A stretch of 64,000 nucleotides of DNA from Pyropia yezoensis (GCA_009829735.1 CM020619.1:19783816-19847815), one strand, 5' to 3'; shown: positions 21,359 to 32,970, counted from the first letter of the stretch. Notes: generated from the sequence alone by a model not told the origin. Numbers and translations: made by a program.

Positions 21359-22026
21359 TCGTTTCCTGCCGACTTGGCGTCGGAATCCGAGGGTGACGAG
21401 GAGGACGACGAGTCCGAGGACGACATGTCCGCCCCCTCCGCCGAGGGTGTAGCGACCGCCACCACCGGTCGAGGCCCATCCTCGCGGCGTGAACGTTCTT
21501 CGTTCGTAGCCGATTTCTCACTTGCATTCTTAACGACTCGTTGAGTGCGTTTACTCAACATAGGGCAATCATATGTCCAGTGTCCATCGCAGTTGCAGTT
21601 CCAACACAGATGGTCAGTTCCCGGAGGGGTCTTGCCGACTTGAGAAGTCGACGAGGTACCTTGGGAAGCTCCCACGGCAGCTACTACCCCCTCCTTTCGA
21701 ATTCGGCGTGCCTCTCGTAGCTCTCTGGCCTGGCTCGCCTCCTCTCGTTCCTTGGCCAACTCGGCCTGACGCTCCTGGCGTTGATCCTCCCGCAACATGT
21801 GGAAGGCCTCACCTATGCGGTAAGCGAACCCAGCAAACTCGGCCAGTGTCGCCTGGGCAGTGTTATACTCCCAGGTCTCCATACGGACTGACCAATGGAG
21901 TCCCTCCACAAACCGACTCTTCACCACAGCTTGTGGATGAAGAAAGCCACACAGATTGTTGAGCTTACGAACCCCCGAGTGGCCCCGGCCCGAGTCTAAC
22001 CTCGTCAGGTCGGGGGCCACTATCAC
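21355..22026 (-). CDS. Gag (C-terminal part) of GyA-2
   Basis: Homologous to the second half of GyA-1 gag. It has VRKLNNLCGFLHPQAVVKSRFVEG, an Arg/Glu-rich helical segment, the zinc knuckle CWNCNCDGHWTYDCP (CX2CX4HX4C) and a Ser/Asp-rich tail ending DAKSAGNE as in GyA-1. The N-terminal half is not recognised to the right, where the sequence changes to PIF/Harbinger-associated DNA. Confidence 0.7.
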   Translation of the reverse strand: MIVAPDLTRLDSGRGHSGVRKLNNLCGFLHPQAVVKSRFVEGLHWSVRMETWEYNTAQATLAEFAGFAYRIGEAFHMLREDQRQERQAELAKEREEASQARELREARRIRKEGVVAAVGASQGTSSTSQVGKTPPGTDHLCWNCNCDGHWTYDCPMLSKRTQRVVKNASEKSATNEERSRREDGPRPVVAVATPSAEGADMSSSDSSSSSSPSDSDAKSAGNE

Positions 22027-22380
22027 TACTAATTCTATTCTCCCTCACTAATCTCACACTCAACTTCTCTCACATCAAGTCCCTCACAAAGACGCCAAAA
22101 CCCACCAGAAGTCCCTTTCTCACGTGTGGGTTGCGTAGTCCGCCGCATCCCAGTGCCGGGCACGGGCCACGGACGCCAACCATCCCCACACGGCGGGCGT
22201 GTCCTGGCACCCGGTGCCCTCTGGATGCCATCCCGGGTCGGCGCCAAGTCACGGCCAGTGATGCCACAGTTCCCACGGGGGAGAGGGGCGGGGACCGTCG
22301 TGCGGCCCCCGCGACGCACGCTTCGCCGGGCCGGGGGCGTCCAAAGAAGGGTCGGGGGGGGGGGCGGCGGGGGGGACAGG

Positions 22381-22640
22381 TGCGTGCACACCCCCCCGGA
22401 GCACGTTCCTGCGGGAGAAGGGGCGTCCAGCGGTGGAATGGGGGGGGAGGCTGCGCGAAGAGGGGCGTGCACTCTCCTCGGACGTTACTGCGGGGGTCGG
22501 GGGCGTTCAGCGGTGGATGAGGCGAAGGGGGCGGCGATGCTAAGCGCGTGCACCCCTCCTGGAGCACGCTCCTGCGGGGGGGGGCGGCATCCTGGGGTGG
22601 ATCGGGCAGGGCTGCGAGGGCCGCGTGGGACGGCCCGGAC
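22381..22640. repeat. GC-rich minisatellite, three units of about 80 bp
   Basis: Units begin near 22381, 22464 and 22544, each with the order GCGTGCAC, then CCTCC/CCCCGGAGCACG, then TTCCTGCGGG, a G-run and CAGCGGTGGA. Diverged units of the same repeat lie at 31864-32016 and 42726-42830, upstream of the second PIF/Harbinger copy, so the repeat belongs to that element. The G-runs could form quadruplexes. Confidence 0.7.
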
Positions 22641-23082
22641 GTCGTCCCGCTCACTGCCGTCCCCACCGTCGTCACTCCCATCGTCGGTGTGTTCGTGAGT
22701 CGCGTGCGACGACCCACCACGCTCGGGCAGCGCCACCACCGTCGCCGCCTCCGCCACCGTCGCCACGTCCGCCACCGTCGTCGCCGCCACCGCGGTCGCC
22801 ACTGCCATTGTCCGGAGCCTGCCGTGGCCGCGTGTGACGGCCCACTTCGTGGCGTCAACGCCATTGAAATGGCCACCACGGTCACCTCCGCAACCTCTGT
22901 CGTCTCGTCTTTTATCATCGCCGCCACCGCACCATCGTCGTGACGAACATCGGCACCGCCTACCTCGAGGGGTGCCGCGTGGCGTCCCGTGGCGGTGACA
23001 CGTTGTCGCGGCCTGGGCGACTGAAAGCGTCCGAGGCGGTGTCCTGGGGATGGCGTGGGGAGGTAAGGCCGCAGTTTTTGAG

Positions 23083-24573
23083 CATGGTGGACCTCACTCC
23101 TGACGATCGAAAGGCATGGGAGGTGTCCAATGGATCGGCGGACGAGGTCCACGCAGCTGTTCTGGTTGTGCGGCTCTCTCTAAGGCGTCGCGGACACTCA
23201 TCGCTCTGTCGAATGCGATTTCCCGATGCCGCCGTCATCGCGGCGCTCGGTGCCTGGCCGTCGTGCCAACCGGTTGTGTGTTTTTTAGGCGCAGCTACCG
23301 AAGCATCAAGGCTGACTACTTTGAGGAGGACGGAAACCTTCCTGTGTATGGCGAGGTTGATTTCGAGACTTGGTTCCGCGTGCCTTTCAATGCGTTTATG
23401 GTGGTCTACGACGACGTGAAGGACCTGCCGTATTGGAAGCGCACAATCAACGCCAGTGGGCGGCCACAGGCGCATGCCCTGCAGAAGGTGGTGGCCGCTT
23501 TTCGTGTCCTGGCGTACGGTGAGGCCGCTGATCGGCCTGACGAGTGTGTCCGACTGTCCAAGTCTACAACGGCGGTGGCGACGCAAATGCTTGTCGACCA
23601 CATCGTCGACAACTACGAGGAGTTTTTCCAGCGCCCCCCAAACATGGACGAGCTGGCCCATATTCTTGACCGCAATGCGCAACGAGGGATGCCTGGGTGC
23701 ATGAAGTGCATCGACTGCTCGCATCGGGGTTGGCGCATGTGCCCCTTGGCTGGTTCGGACCAGTACCAGGACTACAAGAAGCGGCGCTCCGTGGTAATGG
23801 AGACATTCTGCGATGAGGACCTGTACATCTGGCACTTTCTTGTGGGGCCACGGGGCAGACAAAACGACCTGAATGTGTGAGGCCAACCAACGCTCTGCAT
23901 GAACATAACAAACGGTCTGTGGCCCCCTTACAGTTTTGTGTGCACACTGAGTGGCCGCACGCGTGACTTGCTGTACTATTCAGCTGCCGGTGTGTACCCA
24001 AAACACGCTTCTTTTGCCCGCACCTTTCCACGCGTCTCCTCTTACACCCTGAAGAAGTGCACTTACAACCGGCTGCAAGAGGCGCTTCGCAAGGACTTCG
24101 GGCGTCCGTATGGCGTAGTGACCACGCGCTTTCACACCCTTCTCCACCCCGCCAAGTATCACTCTGTTGACCGTATCATCCGCACCGCCAAGGCTGTCGC
24201 TATTTTGCACAACATGATTGTCATCAACAGCCGCGACGGGTACATCTCCGCTTCCGCATGGAAGATTTATACGGCCAGGCCGACAAACCGGCCAATGTCA
24301 TTATGGCCGCCGTGCTGGCTGAAGCAGAGGCCGCAGAGTCCGCAAAGGCCACGAAGAGTGGCTCCCTGTCGGCCTTTACGTTGCCCTTTTCGTCGTCTTA
24401 GTCGTCGTCTTCGTCCGGTACCGCTGATAGTGGCAGAAGAGTCGGTGGCAATGGTGATGCGGGCGATGTGGGTGACGACACGGCGGTCGCAGCGGGTGAA
24501 TCTGGACGCGCGGGATGTAGTGCGCCTGAGGGGGTTGTTCATCGGCCGCCAGGGGTGCAGCATGTTCACATGA
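23083..24573 (+). pseudogene. PIF/Harbinger transposase (Plant_tran type), copy 1
   Basis: The N-terminus starts at the ATG at 23083 (MVDLTPDDRKAWEVSNGSAD). The reading frame then has to change before 23116-23880, compared with copy 2, so this copy is frameshifted. The core carries GCMKCIDCSHRGWRMCP (first catalytic Asp) and DEDLYIWHFLVG. An in-frame TGA at 23878 is followed in the same frame by LLYYSAAGVYPK and LRKDFGRPYGVVTTRFH, and coding similarity is lost after about 24235 through a second shift. The Asp expected in the YYL(A/S)DG motif is Ala here (SAAG). Relatives in plants and animals (HARBI1-like) cut and paste DNA with a DDE nuclease. This copy is very probably inactive. Confidence 0.8.
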
Positions 24574-25180
24574 TGGATCTGGCAGTGGTAAGTTCACTGC
24601 AGGGACAGGGCAAGAGCCCGGAGACGGGACCAGCGCCGCATACTGGCCGTGTCGCCCCGCCTTGGCTCACAGGTGATATCAGGAGCCAGTTGTCTCTGAC
24701 CTCTCCGATGGAGCACCAGCGACTACGCCCTGACCAGATGGCACACGTGTGAGAGAACAAGGCGGAGGCTCTGGTGCCGTGGCTGCACCGCCGTCACGCG
24801 TTGGTGTACATGTAGGTGGGTAAGCGGCTATTTTAAAATTTTGTTTTTTTACCTCGGGTTTTTTTTTTTAATTCAACTACGAGCCGATCTAGCAAGCGTG
24901 AAACGACGGCCGTTATCGGCCGGCAGCACGACACTCGAAGCGACAGGGGCTGAAAACGACGGCCAGTTGGCCGGCGCGACGCCTCAGAGGGCTGGTGCGA
25001 CACCTCCGTGGGCTGAAGCGACGCACCAGTTCGGGTGGGAGTCAGCGATAACGCAGCAATATAGCGGCCGACTTGTCCGCCGCCTGTGCGCCTGGCTCCT
25101 CCGACCGGAGTGGCGTGGGAGTTGATAAGGCGACGGCACAGCGGAGTGAAGTTTAGAAAAGACCAAGCGGCAAGTGGGGC

Positions 25181-28100
25181 TTCTGACCAACATTGCCTCC
25201 GGCAGCGGCGGCTAACTGTAGCTTCTTAGTGATCTGCGCCCGTCGGCCGACGGAGACACGGGCGGCCGCAGAGCGGCCACTCACAAAGCGACCACGCGCC
25301 CCTCCCAGAGAGGATCTCTGGGCCGCGCCGGCTGCGTGCTCGCCCACTCGTTCGATCATTCGTGCCTGCCGTAGAACAGCGGCTGCTGGTTGTCCTTCCA
25401 GGGGCTCCTCGGCCGCCCTGAACGCTCCCGCTGATTGTTCTGTAACCCCGACCCCGCCTGGCGGCTGCGAAGTAGTAGCAGCCCCTCCTAATCGCGGGGC
25501 CTGTTCGGCCGACCTTGCTGGTGGTCCCACTGGGTCGATCCCCCATGGGGCACCCGACCGGCGCCGCCCGGCCGTGGCCGACGTTAAGCTGCCTTTCCGT
25601 CCGAGGAATTGGTTGGCGCAGGCGCTTTTTGTCCGACACCGTCGGTACCGCCCGATTCGCAGGCGATCAGTCGCCCAAGGGGCCACCTTGCAGCCCCGTC
25701 AGCAGAGACGGCACGTCCTGCTTCGGTGGAGTGGCCGCATCAGGACAGCGCCAGGTCCTATGGCGCAGAGCGTGGTCCGGTCTCGGTCGCTCCGCTAGCC
25801 TACATTGCCAGAACAGCCGGCGGAAGGCTCTCCGCAGCGCCGTTGTCAGTTACCGCCCGCGGCCTGCGCGCTACAGGCTTCCACGCTCCGCAAGCGGCAG
25901 CTGAGCCGCACACGGGCAGCCGCATTGTTATTGGTGGAAAGGGTACTCCGGCCCCCGGATCTGCGCACGACGACGACGTGCGCAGACGGGCCGGAGCCCG
26001 CGTTGGCGCTGGTCCTTGCTTATCTGCCGCACCAGCGGACCCCGCCGTTGCGCTCCCGCCTCCCCCCCCCTCCGCCTCCTTCGCCCCCCCCGGCGGCCTA
26101 TTTGGCTGCGCCTCTGGTGCTCGAAGGGCGGAGAAGGAGGCACAGGAGAGCGCTGCGCGCGTAGAGAGGGGGGGAATGGTGGTCCGGGCCATCGTACGGC
26201 CCCCAGTGTGCGAAGTGGTAGCGTTGTGACGGCTGAGCGCGACCCACGCAGTCGCCAGCGTTCATGGCCTCATGGTGGGGCCTATGAACTCCGCCCCGAC
26301 CACGGGCGCACGGAGCCAGTCAGCCGCCGCGGGCGCGGCCGGATGACCCCCGTCACCCGACGTACCGTGGTGAGCGCGGGGGTTGAGGACAGTTGTTGGC
26401 CCGCATGCGGCCAGCAGGCCCCCCCCCGTGATGGTTTTGCCCTTCTGAAGGGCGGCTGGCAGCGGTCGGCAGTGGCCGCACCTGTCGGGGGCGGGGCTGC
26501 AGACATACCGGAAGGGGCGTCAAAGAGGGAGGGAAATGCGGCTTGCAGCAGCATCGAGCCTGTGGCCGCCGGGGGGTGACCCTTCGCATGTCGCCGCCCG
26601 AGAGGAGGAATGCCGCCCCAACGAACGGCTGCAACCGTGCGGCCGCGAGAGCAGTGGCAAAGACGCGAAGCGGCGAACGTGGAGGCCGAAACAAGCGGGG
26701 ACGATAACTCGAACCCTCCAGGCCGCCAGGCCGCCCTGCATGGAGGTGGACGCCGGCACTCCACCGGGGTGGCGGATGCTCCCAGCATCGCGGCCGTCAA
26801 CGTGGGCGCCAACGTTGGGGTCGCTAGTGTGGCTATCCCACATTCGGGGGACCGACGTCGACACCTGTGCATCCGAATGCGAATCGAGGAAGGGGAGGTG
26901 GCGACCCTTCGTAGGCAATCACGGCGCGGGCGACTACCGTCCGCAAACAATGGGGATGGGGGCCGGAGTAGCCCGTGGAGAACGCCTCGGGACAGCGGTG
27001 TTGCGAAGTGGGGATTCGCGACGACGACAGGGCACGAATGGAGCATGTGGTGGGAAGGAGGGGGGCGTCGTCATGTGGAGGGGAAAGGGGGGAGTGGGGG
27101 CGAGGAACCACCCTCGCAAGGCTCTCGTCTGAGTCCCTCCCCTGGTCTATCTCGGGGGGTCACGCGACACCCACGGCCCAGACGCCTCGAGTAGCCAACC
27201 AGCACGGCAGCGTCTGTCGGCGTTGGGGCCCACGTCTTTCAGGGAGTGCTGAGCCGGAAACTCCCTAAGAGGCCCATTGGGTGGGAGAGATGTGGGGGGG
27301 GGGCGGGGCTGTTGGTCTCGATACTCTGGGCAGACCAGCGGCGGGGAGGGGTTGCGATCAGCTTGGCGTGCCCAGTGAGATTCAGCGACGACACAAGGCG
27401 GGGCATGGTCGCCACGCCAGAGGCGCCCATCGCGCGGCGCCTCTGTCCACTGTTCGCACCCTCCTGCCGCCGTGGGGCGGGAGCGGGGCCATGAGGTGAG
27501 GCGACGGGCAGACGTCGGGGACGGCGCGGCTGTGAACGTGGCGGTCGCTCGCTGTGCGAGGCGCGGGGGAGACGAGTGTGGGGGGATGACACGCGGAAAT
27601 CGGGAAGACGGAGACGCAAAACCCGAGGCTGGAGCGTGCGTGGGCCCCCGAAGAGGGTCACCCGACAGAAAAACGCCGTAGTCGCACATGGAGACGTGAT
27701 ATGCGACCAAGAGGGAACGAAAAAGCGGCGGGGGGCGCATGCGCCGGCGGGGGGAAAGTTAAACAGAGGTGCGGGGAACCAATCTCGTTCACCACGACTC
27801 GCATGGCGGGGCGGCCATGGCGGGGGGGACTGCGCAACGTCGCGCCTCGAAAGAAAAAAAAAAAAAGAGGAGGCACGATGAGACGCATCGAGCCGCCACG
27901 CTGTGGAGGCCACGCAGAGCGTGCGAAACTTGTGGAAACCACGCCCGTACAGCGCATGAGAGTCGCGGGAGCGTGCCACTGTCAACCTGGCAGAAAACGA
28001 CATGGTCGGTTGTCTCATTGACCGAGCAATCACAACCGCCCGTTCCCGGCATGCACTGATCGCACGCAGAGGGGCTCGAAGAAAATGGCGTCAGGTGATT

Positions 28101-28280
28101 GGCGCGTTGCACGAAAATGGTGGGACACGACCCCAACTGACCGCAAATAGACTCATATACACGTATGCGTGCGTACACCCATTTCGCGTATGGTCAGAAT
28201 TGTTCGAGCGAGTTTGCACTGCACGTGGCTAGAATAGTCGCATTGCACAGTCAAAACAGGCAGCATCCGAAGCAAGTATG
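25181..28280. other. GC-rich stretch with no recognisable gene
   Basis: About 3.1 kb of very GC-rich DNA. Long frames occur on both strands and overlap each other, with Ala/Arg/Pro/Gly composition and no domain motif, as expected by chance at this GC content. A 13-base A run lies at about 27848-27860. I see no LTR, terminal repeat or RNA gene. A spliced host gene cannot be excluded by eye. Confidence 0.5.
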
Positions 28281-28685
28281 TGTGGCAAAAACCGCTCGCG
28301 CACCCCGCACACAATTTGGGGTGGTGCACAAGGGCTGCCTACCTTTTCAGGGGAACCGGAAGAAGTGCAAGTCGCACACACGCTGTCCCTGTTGTGGCGC
28401 AATCCTCCCACCAGTAAACAAGAAGACGGTATATGGGCCAACAGTTTCTTGGGCGGGACGGGGACGCGAGGCCAAGCCCCGCTGTCCCTCCCCTTATCCC
28501 CCCAGGGTCCTCTCATAATCTCGCCACTCAGATTCTCCAACCCCAGCACCTGCCCACCGGGCCACATGAAAACTCAAGACGATAAAAATGTGGAAAACCC
28601 TCAAATCCATGTTGGATTTACTATCAAGCAAAGAATCCCTGACTTCGAGAAACTCGGGATCAAATGCAACGGGAGGACCGGGTCA
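28281..28685 (-). repeat. Solo LTR of the GyA family
   Basis: 405 bp from TGTGGCAAAAACC to GACCGGGTCA, matching the LTRs at 8507-8908 (inverted) and 14529-14931. No GyA internal sequence adjoins either side. The flanks (GTATG and GACCA) show no target duplication, so it is probably old. The antisense Cys-cluster frame (KGCLPFQGNRKKC, KSHTRCPCC) is still readable on the + strand. Confidence 0.7.
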
Positions 28686-31128
28686 GACCAGTTGTCCCCC
28701 GTCCCAGTAAGGCGCGCTCAGCCTCCCGGCGCAGGGCCTGTCATGCCACAGTATGGACGACATACACGAGGTTGTCTTGTTTTGTGCTGCGTGTCTCGCT
28801 TCTTCAGCAGGAGAGTCGACGATATTTTCTTGTTTTCCAGCCCTGCACCCGTCTTGGGGGGCGGGGGCTTGCCCCAGGTAGAGTATTCCTATCGAGCACG
28901 CAAAAGGCGACTGCCACCCCTCCCCAAATCTGTTTTGCGGCAGCGGAAAGCCAGGTGCTACCGTCAAGGTCAGCTGTCCCGACTTGGAGGCATGTATCCT
29001 TTGTGTTTCAACGACTCCATTGCACATATCGGCTGCTGCCTCGCTCCTTCACTCAGCGGCGCCCACGTGGCGGCTTCAGTTCATATTGGCGTGAAGTGGT
29101 AACGGGATCGTTGTGACGTTGTTGGAAATACTCTGAGAGTGCGTCCAGCGCACTTCCGTGGACCCACCGCCCAGTAACCCGCGTCAACCGATCCGTAGCA
29201 CAACGGTCTAAGAATTGGCGCCGCTATGATACAGCACGCTTCCGGCACGAATGAGTTATGGTGTGCACCGCGCGGCCAATTTCATCCACGTGTTGTGTGG
29301 AGGCAGCCGCAGGCCCGATCGTCAGCTTTGACTTGTTTCTGTGGCTAATTCAACCATCGCTGTATTGTGCCAGCGGCCGCGGCAATGGACTGTTGGATGC
29401 TAGCCAAAAGTTGCGCCGGATTGCACGACATCAGTGATTGCGTATCCTACGTGTGCCTGATTGGCGCGTTCGGCGCGAGATTCTTTGCATCGACGGCGTG
29501 CTGGTCGTGCCCTTCTGTGTCGGGGGCGTCCTCGGACGTCGGCCACCTCCTTTGCACGGGTCTTCGGCCGGACGCAGGCCGGGGGTCTCTTGCCAATATT
29601 GCCAATACTACCACGGTTCCCGCTCAGGGCCCGGAATCCGAGCGCAGCCCGATGCCCATCAGGATCACGAAAGGGAGCGGCTAATAAACGGTATTGATGC
29701 GGGATCTCCTGATGCGGCCTGGGATACGGCATCCCGGGATATGAGCTTGATCGGCAGTTGTTGCACCAATGAACAAGTAGGTTTTTTATTGACACAACCT
29801 TACCCAGTGACCATGGTGTGGCTGCCCCGTCTACCTCTCACCGCTGCCGTCCCCGCCATTGCCGGCAGCTTAGCGCCGGCTCCTCACGCTTGCCGGCGCT
29901 GTGTGGCTCAACTGCTAGCACAGCGGTACTCTCCACCACGACGGCCGGCGGTGCGGCGCCTCCCAACATCCCCACACCCGAGCAGCGTAGGCCACCGGAA
30001 GCGCAGCGACGCCTCCGACGCCTCCGCTGGCCACGCGGCTCCCCACCCTCACCGGCAGTGCGGCGCCGCGCTCCCGCACCGCTAGTAGCGCGACAACTAC
30101 GCACCCAAGTGAAACTTTTCGAGCACTCAATGAGAACCACCAGCGCAGTAAAGGAACAAGAGAGAAGAAATAGCCACAACAAGAACAGAAGAAAGGGATC
30201 CAGAAAGCGCGACACGAGCGCACACCCACCACCGTTAATAAAGGATAAGGCGGTTAGGGACGCTTGCACGCTCGTGGCGGAGCTGCCCGCGCGCCCCCCT
30301 CTCTCCTGTGCCTCCGTGCGCACCTCACGCGCAGGTGTCACCTCAAGCATGGGGCTCGAGGGGTGCACGCCCTCCATCGCCACCGAACGATCAGCAGTGG
30401 CACCGACCGGCCGCCACCGTCCAGCACCCCCCCCGCCCTGCTCGACCCCCCCCGCCCCTTTGCCTTCACAACTCCCCCGCCCCCTCCCCTCCGCTGCTCT
30501 TCCCCGCCGCCTTGTTCTACCCCCAGCCCGCACTTTTCACTTCCACGGCCACCGAACGGAAGGGTAGCCGCCATCTCCTGCTCCTCGCCACCGCAGCCGC
30601 CAGTCGTACGCCCGTCGGTCAGGAACGCACATGCAATGTGCGTTGGCAAACGCTGCGCCAAAGCGCCTCCGGCAGCGGTGGCCAGACATGCAGAGCTACT
30701 GGCCTTCATTGTAGTGGTGACACCGGGAGGAAGACACAGAGGCGACGAAGGTGGTAGAGGCGGTGGATGTAGGGTGCAAGTGGCGGTGGCGGTGCAAGCT
30801 GCGGCGGCGGCGAAGAGAACACGGCTGCCTGTGAGTCGGCGCGTGCACAGTCTGTGTGGGCTATGCGCAGTGGGGCTCCTGGCCACGCATCACGACCCAC
30901 TCTAAGACTCCAGCGCACCACCGCCTGGAGTCCTTCGGGCGACTGTCTCGCCCAGTCGGCACAGCGCCTGCGGCGGAACGGGGAGCTAATGAAATTGTGG
31001 CGTTCAGGTTACACTCGTGACTGCGGCGTCTCGCTCGCCCGAGCGAATTCGAGCGTTGAGTGAAGCGCATCAGAGGCCGTCTCAAAACGCCAATCTGAGC
31101 GAGCCACGGCGCTCAGAGTGTTTCCAAC
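28686..31128. other. No recognisable gene
   Basis: About 2.4 kb. Frames on both strands (for example 29818-30567 on + and 29838-30533 on -) overlap and are low-complexity Pro/Arg/Ala or Gly/Arg. No motif, tRNA fold or repeat family was recognised. Confidence 0.45.
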
Positions 31129-31428
31129 ATCGTCACGACGATCACGATGCCATCTCTCATGTTTTTTCGCAGCTTTCAATTGAGCCCACACGTGGCTTTC
31201 GAACGGCTATCGGCCAATGAGAGCCCAGCGGGGGCTTGTGGGCCGCCGCTGGGGTCCGGTCGCGTCCCGAATCGGCCAGATTCGGACCTCCGTTTCGGGT
31301 TCGGACGCGAATGGAGTTGATGGAGTTGTTTCAAGTCGTAAGACCCACATTTCCGCAGAAGATCGTCACGACGATGTCGGAATCGACCTTCCGCCCACTA
31401 CTTCACTGCAGAGATCGTCGTGACGATC
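31129..31428. repeat. Repeated near-palindrome ATCGTCACGACGAT
   Basis: ATCGTCACGACGAT occurs at 31129-31142 and 31362-31375, and its reverse complement at 31414-31427. The last two form a 15-bp inverted repeat (31361-31375 with 31414-31428) around a 38-bp spacer. It could be the end of a small non-autonomous DNA element or a protein-binding site. The DNA between the copies has no gene. Confidence 0.5.
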
Positions 31429-31863
31429 TCGATTCGGGTTCTGGATGCATTTATTACCGTTTTTAACGCCAGAACGGGGCCCTGCGTGAAAGATTCGCGA
31501 CCCTCTCGAAAGTGTCTGGACGCAATCTGGAAGTCTGCAGGATTGGATGATTGCGCATATGGCGCGTGGTCGTGTGGATCCGCAGCGGTCCGTTTGGCAC
31601 GGGTCCTGGTGGTCGCCCCCCCCCCCTCTCGGATCCCCCACACCGCACCGACGTATTCGACGCATCGTCGCGGTCCGTTCAAATCATACGCACGCCGCCA
31701 GACGCCACTCACACTCCGGCGCGCCTTCCCCCAGCACCCCCGGCAAAATGACAAAAAGTACAACATTTCGTGCAGGGCCCCGCCGCCGGCGCGGGCCCGC
31801 GCTGGCGGAAGGGGGGCTGCCCCCCCACAACAAGCTCCCACGGGGGGGGGGCTGGGTGGGAAG

Positions 31864-32016
31864 GGGCGTGCACTCCCCCCGCAGCACGTTTGGCTCAGCG
31901 GGGGGGGCTTCCAGCGGTGGAATGGGGGGGGGGCCGTCGCGAGGAGGGGCCTGCATCCCCCCCGGAGCACGTTCCTGCGGGGGGGGGGGCGTCCCGCGGT
32001 GGATTGGGGGGGGAGT
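31864..32016. repeat. GC-rich minisatellite units (PIF/Harbinger copy 2, left of GyC-1)
   Basis: Two units beginning near 31864 and 31949 with the same GTGCAC/GGAGCACG/TTCCTGCGGG/GCGGTGGA order as at 22381-22640. A third unit continues at 42726-42830 beyond the inserted GyC-1. Confidence 0.7.
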
Positions 32017-32378
32017 GTAGCACAATAGGTATCCGCTGCACGTCCACTCTCAGGGAACACTCACCAAGGGGGATCGGCACCAACGTCACCGGGAGGCCAA
32101 GGTTGCTGTCCTTGGAGCGCAAGCCACGAAACCAAGATGGGGGCCCAAATGGGAGGGGTTTGTTGTTCTACCTTGGTCGGCGGTTGATTCGCCGCCGGCC
32201 ACCTCGTTATAAACCCTCGGAGACACTACTAACTACCCTCCACCCCAAGATGCAAGTCCCTCTGGTCATACGTAACTGATAGATACCGTAACCAGTGCAG
32301 AATCCCAAATTGAGAGTTAAGGGTAAGAAGTAGCCCCCCTAATATTAGGGACACAATATAGTCATCCATATTGCTACA
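32017..32378 (-). repeat. 3' LTR of GyC-1
   Basis: 362 bp, TGTAGCACAATAGG to CATATTGCTACA on the + strand. The internal side (read on -) is preceded by a purine-rich tract (GTGAGGGGATT), a likely polypurine tract. It contains TTATAAA-type TATA sequence. Confidence 0.9.
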
Positions 32379-32854
32379 AATCCCCTCACTAGATTCGGCC
32401 CGTGCTCGGGTCGAGTTGCATTCGGGTTTCCGAATGTAAGTGGGTCGCGTGACCGTTTACAAGTCGGGTGGGGCTCTGCGCCCTGTCACGACAGACACCC
32501 CTTTTCGAGGTTGTCTGAGGGGGGTGCCCCACTTTGTGTGGTACACACACGATCCGTTTTCCGGAGCGTTGAATTCCCGATGCGGGTTTTTGTTCGCGCC
32601 CTCCCTTTCCAAGGGGTGGTGCAAGCGGATCCGCCACCAGGCATCTGGTGGTAGGGGAGCCCCTCTCGTGTGGTCGATTGAGTGGGGGGCGGGGGCTGCC
32701 CGCGTTGCGCGGGGGCAGTTGGGGGTGACCCCGCTTGATTACCCCGTATTGGGTGGGGCGTGGCCCCGATCCAGGTGCCAGGGTGGAGCGCCCTCGTAGC
32801 TTGGTTGGCGCGGGTCGTCCCGCGCTGCCGTATCGCTCGTGCTGAGCTGTGTGG

Positions 32855-32876
32855 TTATAAGCGCGGGTGCCCGCGC
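32855..32876 (+). promoter_or_regulatory. Putative antisense promoter TATA box and hairpin (GyC-1)
   Basis: TTATAA at 32855-32860 is followed at once by GCGCGGGTGCCCGCGC, a 7-bp perfect hairpin stem with a 2-nt loop. It lies about 110 bp before the antisense coding region. The same TATA-hairpin pair occurs in GyC-2 at 50947-50968. Confidence 0.4.
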
Positions 32877-32970
32877 TTCTCTGGCTCGTCCGCGAGCGTT
32901 CCTTGTACCGGGTCGAGCCGGCTGCGGCTTTCTGGCACGGGGCGCCCCTGCTACCCCGGCCCCACCCTGT

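Larger units (their letters stand above)
14529..22026 (-). mobile_element. GyA-2: Ty3/gypsy retrotransposon of the GyA family, broken
   Basis: Read on the minus strand it contains gag (C-terminal part), protease, RT, RNase H, integrase and chromodomain. Beyond these lie the antisense coding region on the + strand and the 3' LTR at 14529-14931. No 5' LTR is seen at the gag end. Pol has many breaks, about eight or more, while the two antisense frames are open. It matches GyA-1 in parts, order and the spacing of the convergent junction. Confidence 0.85.
22027..25180 (+). mobile_element. PIF/Harbinger element, copy 1 (degraded)
   Basis: A transposase region (23083-24573) flanked by sequence shared with copy 2. 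On the left is a GC minisatellite (22381-22640) and CACCGTCGTC-rich DNA; on the right is a block ending near AAGCGGCAAGTGGGGC (about 25170). The matching right block in copy 2 ends near 45375. Terminal inverted repeats and the 3-bp target duplication typical of the family could not be located, so the borders are approximate, and the stretch from 22027 to 22380 may belong to something else. Confidence 0.6.

Noticed and set aside
22070-23152. 360-residue minus-strand frame rich in Pro, Arg and Gly
   Set aside because: It runs through minisatellite and CACCGTCGTC-rich DNA opposite the Harbinger element; composition explains it and there are no motifs.
25193-28033. Several 130-260 codon frames on both strands
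   Set aside because: They overlap each other on opposite strands, are Ala/Arg/Pro/Gly-rich and have no recognisable domain; expected by chance at this GC content.
29180-29240. tRNA-like stretch (TAGCACAACGGTCTAAGAATTGG)
   Set aside because: It has some A-box look but no B box (GGTTCGANTCC) or cloverleaf pairing at the right distance.
29838-30533. Minus-strand frame with a hydrophobic, membrane-like segment
   Set aside because: One hydrophobic stretch in an otherwise Gly/Arg low-complexity frame that overlaps an equally long + frame; no supporting start context or homology.
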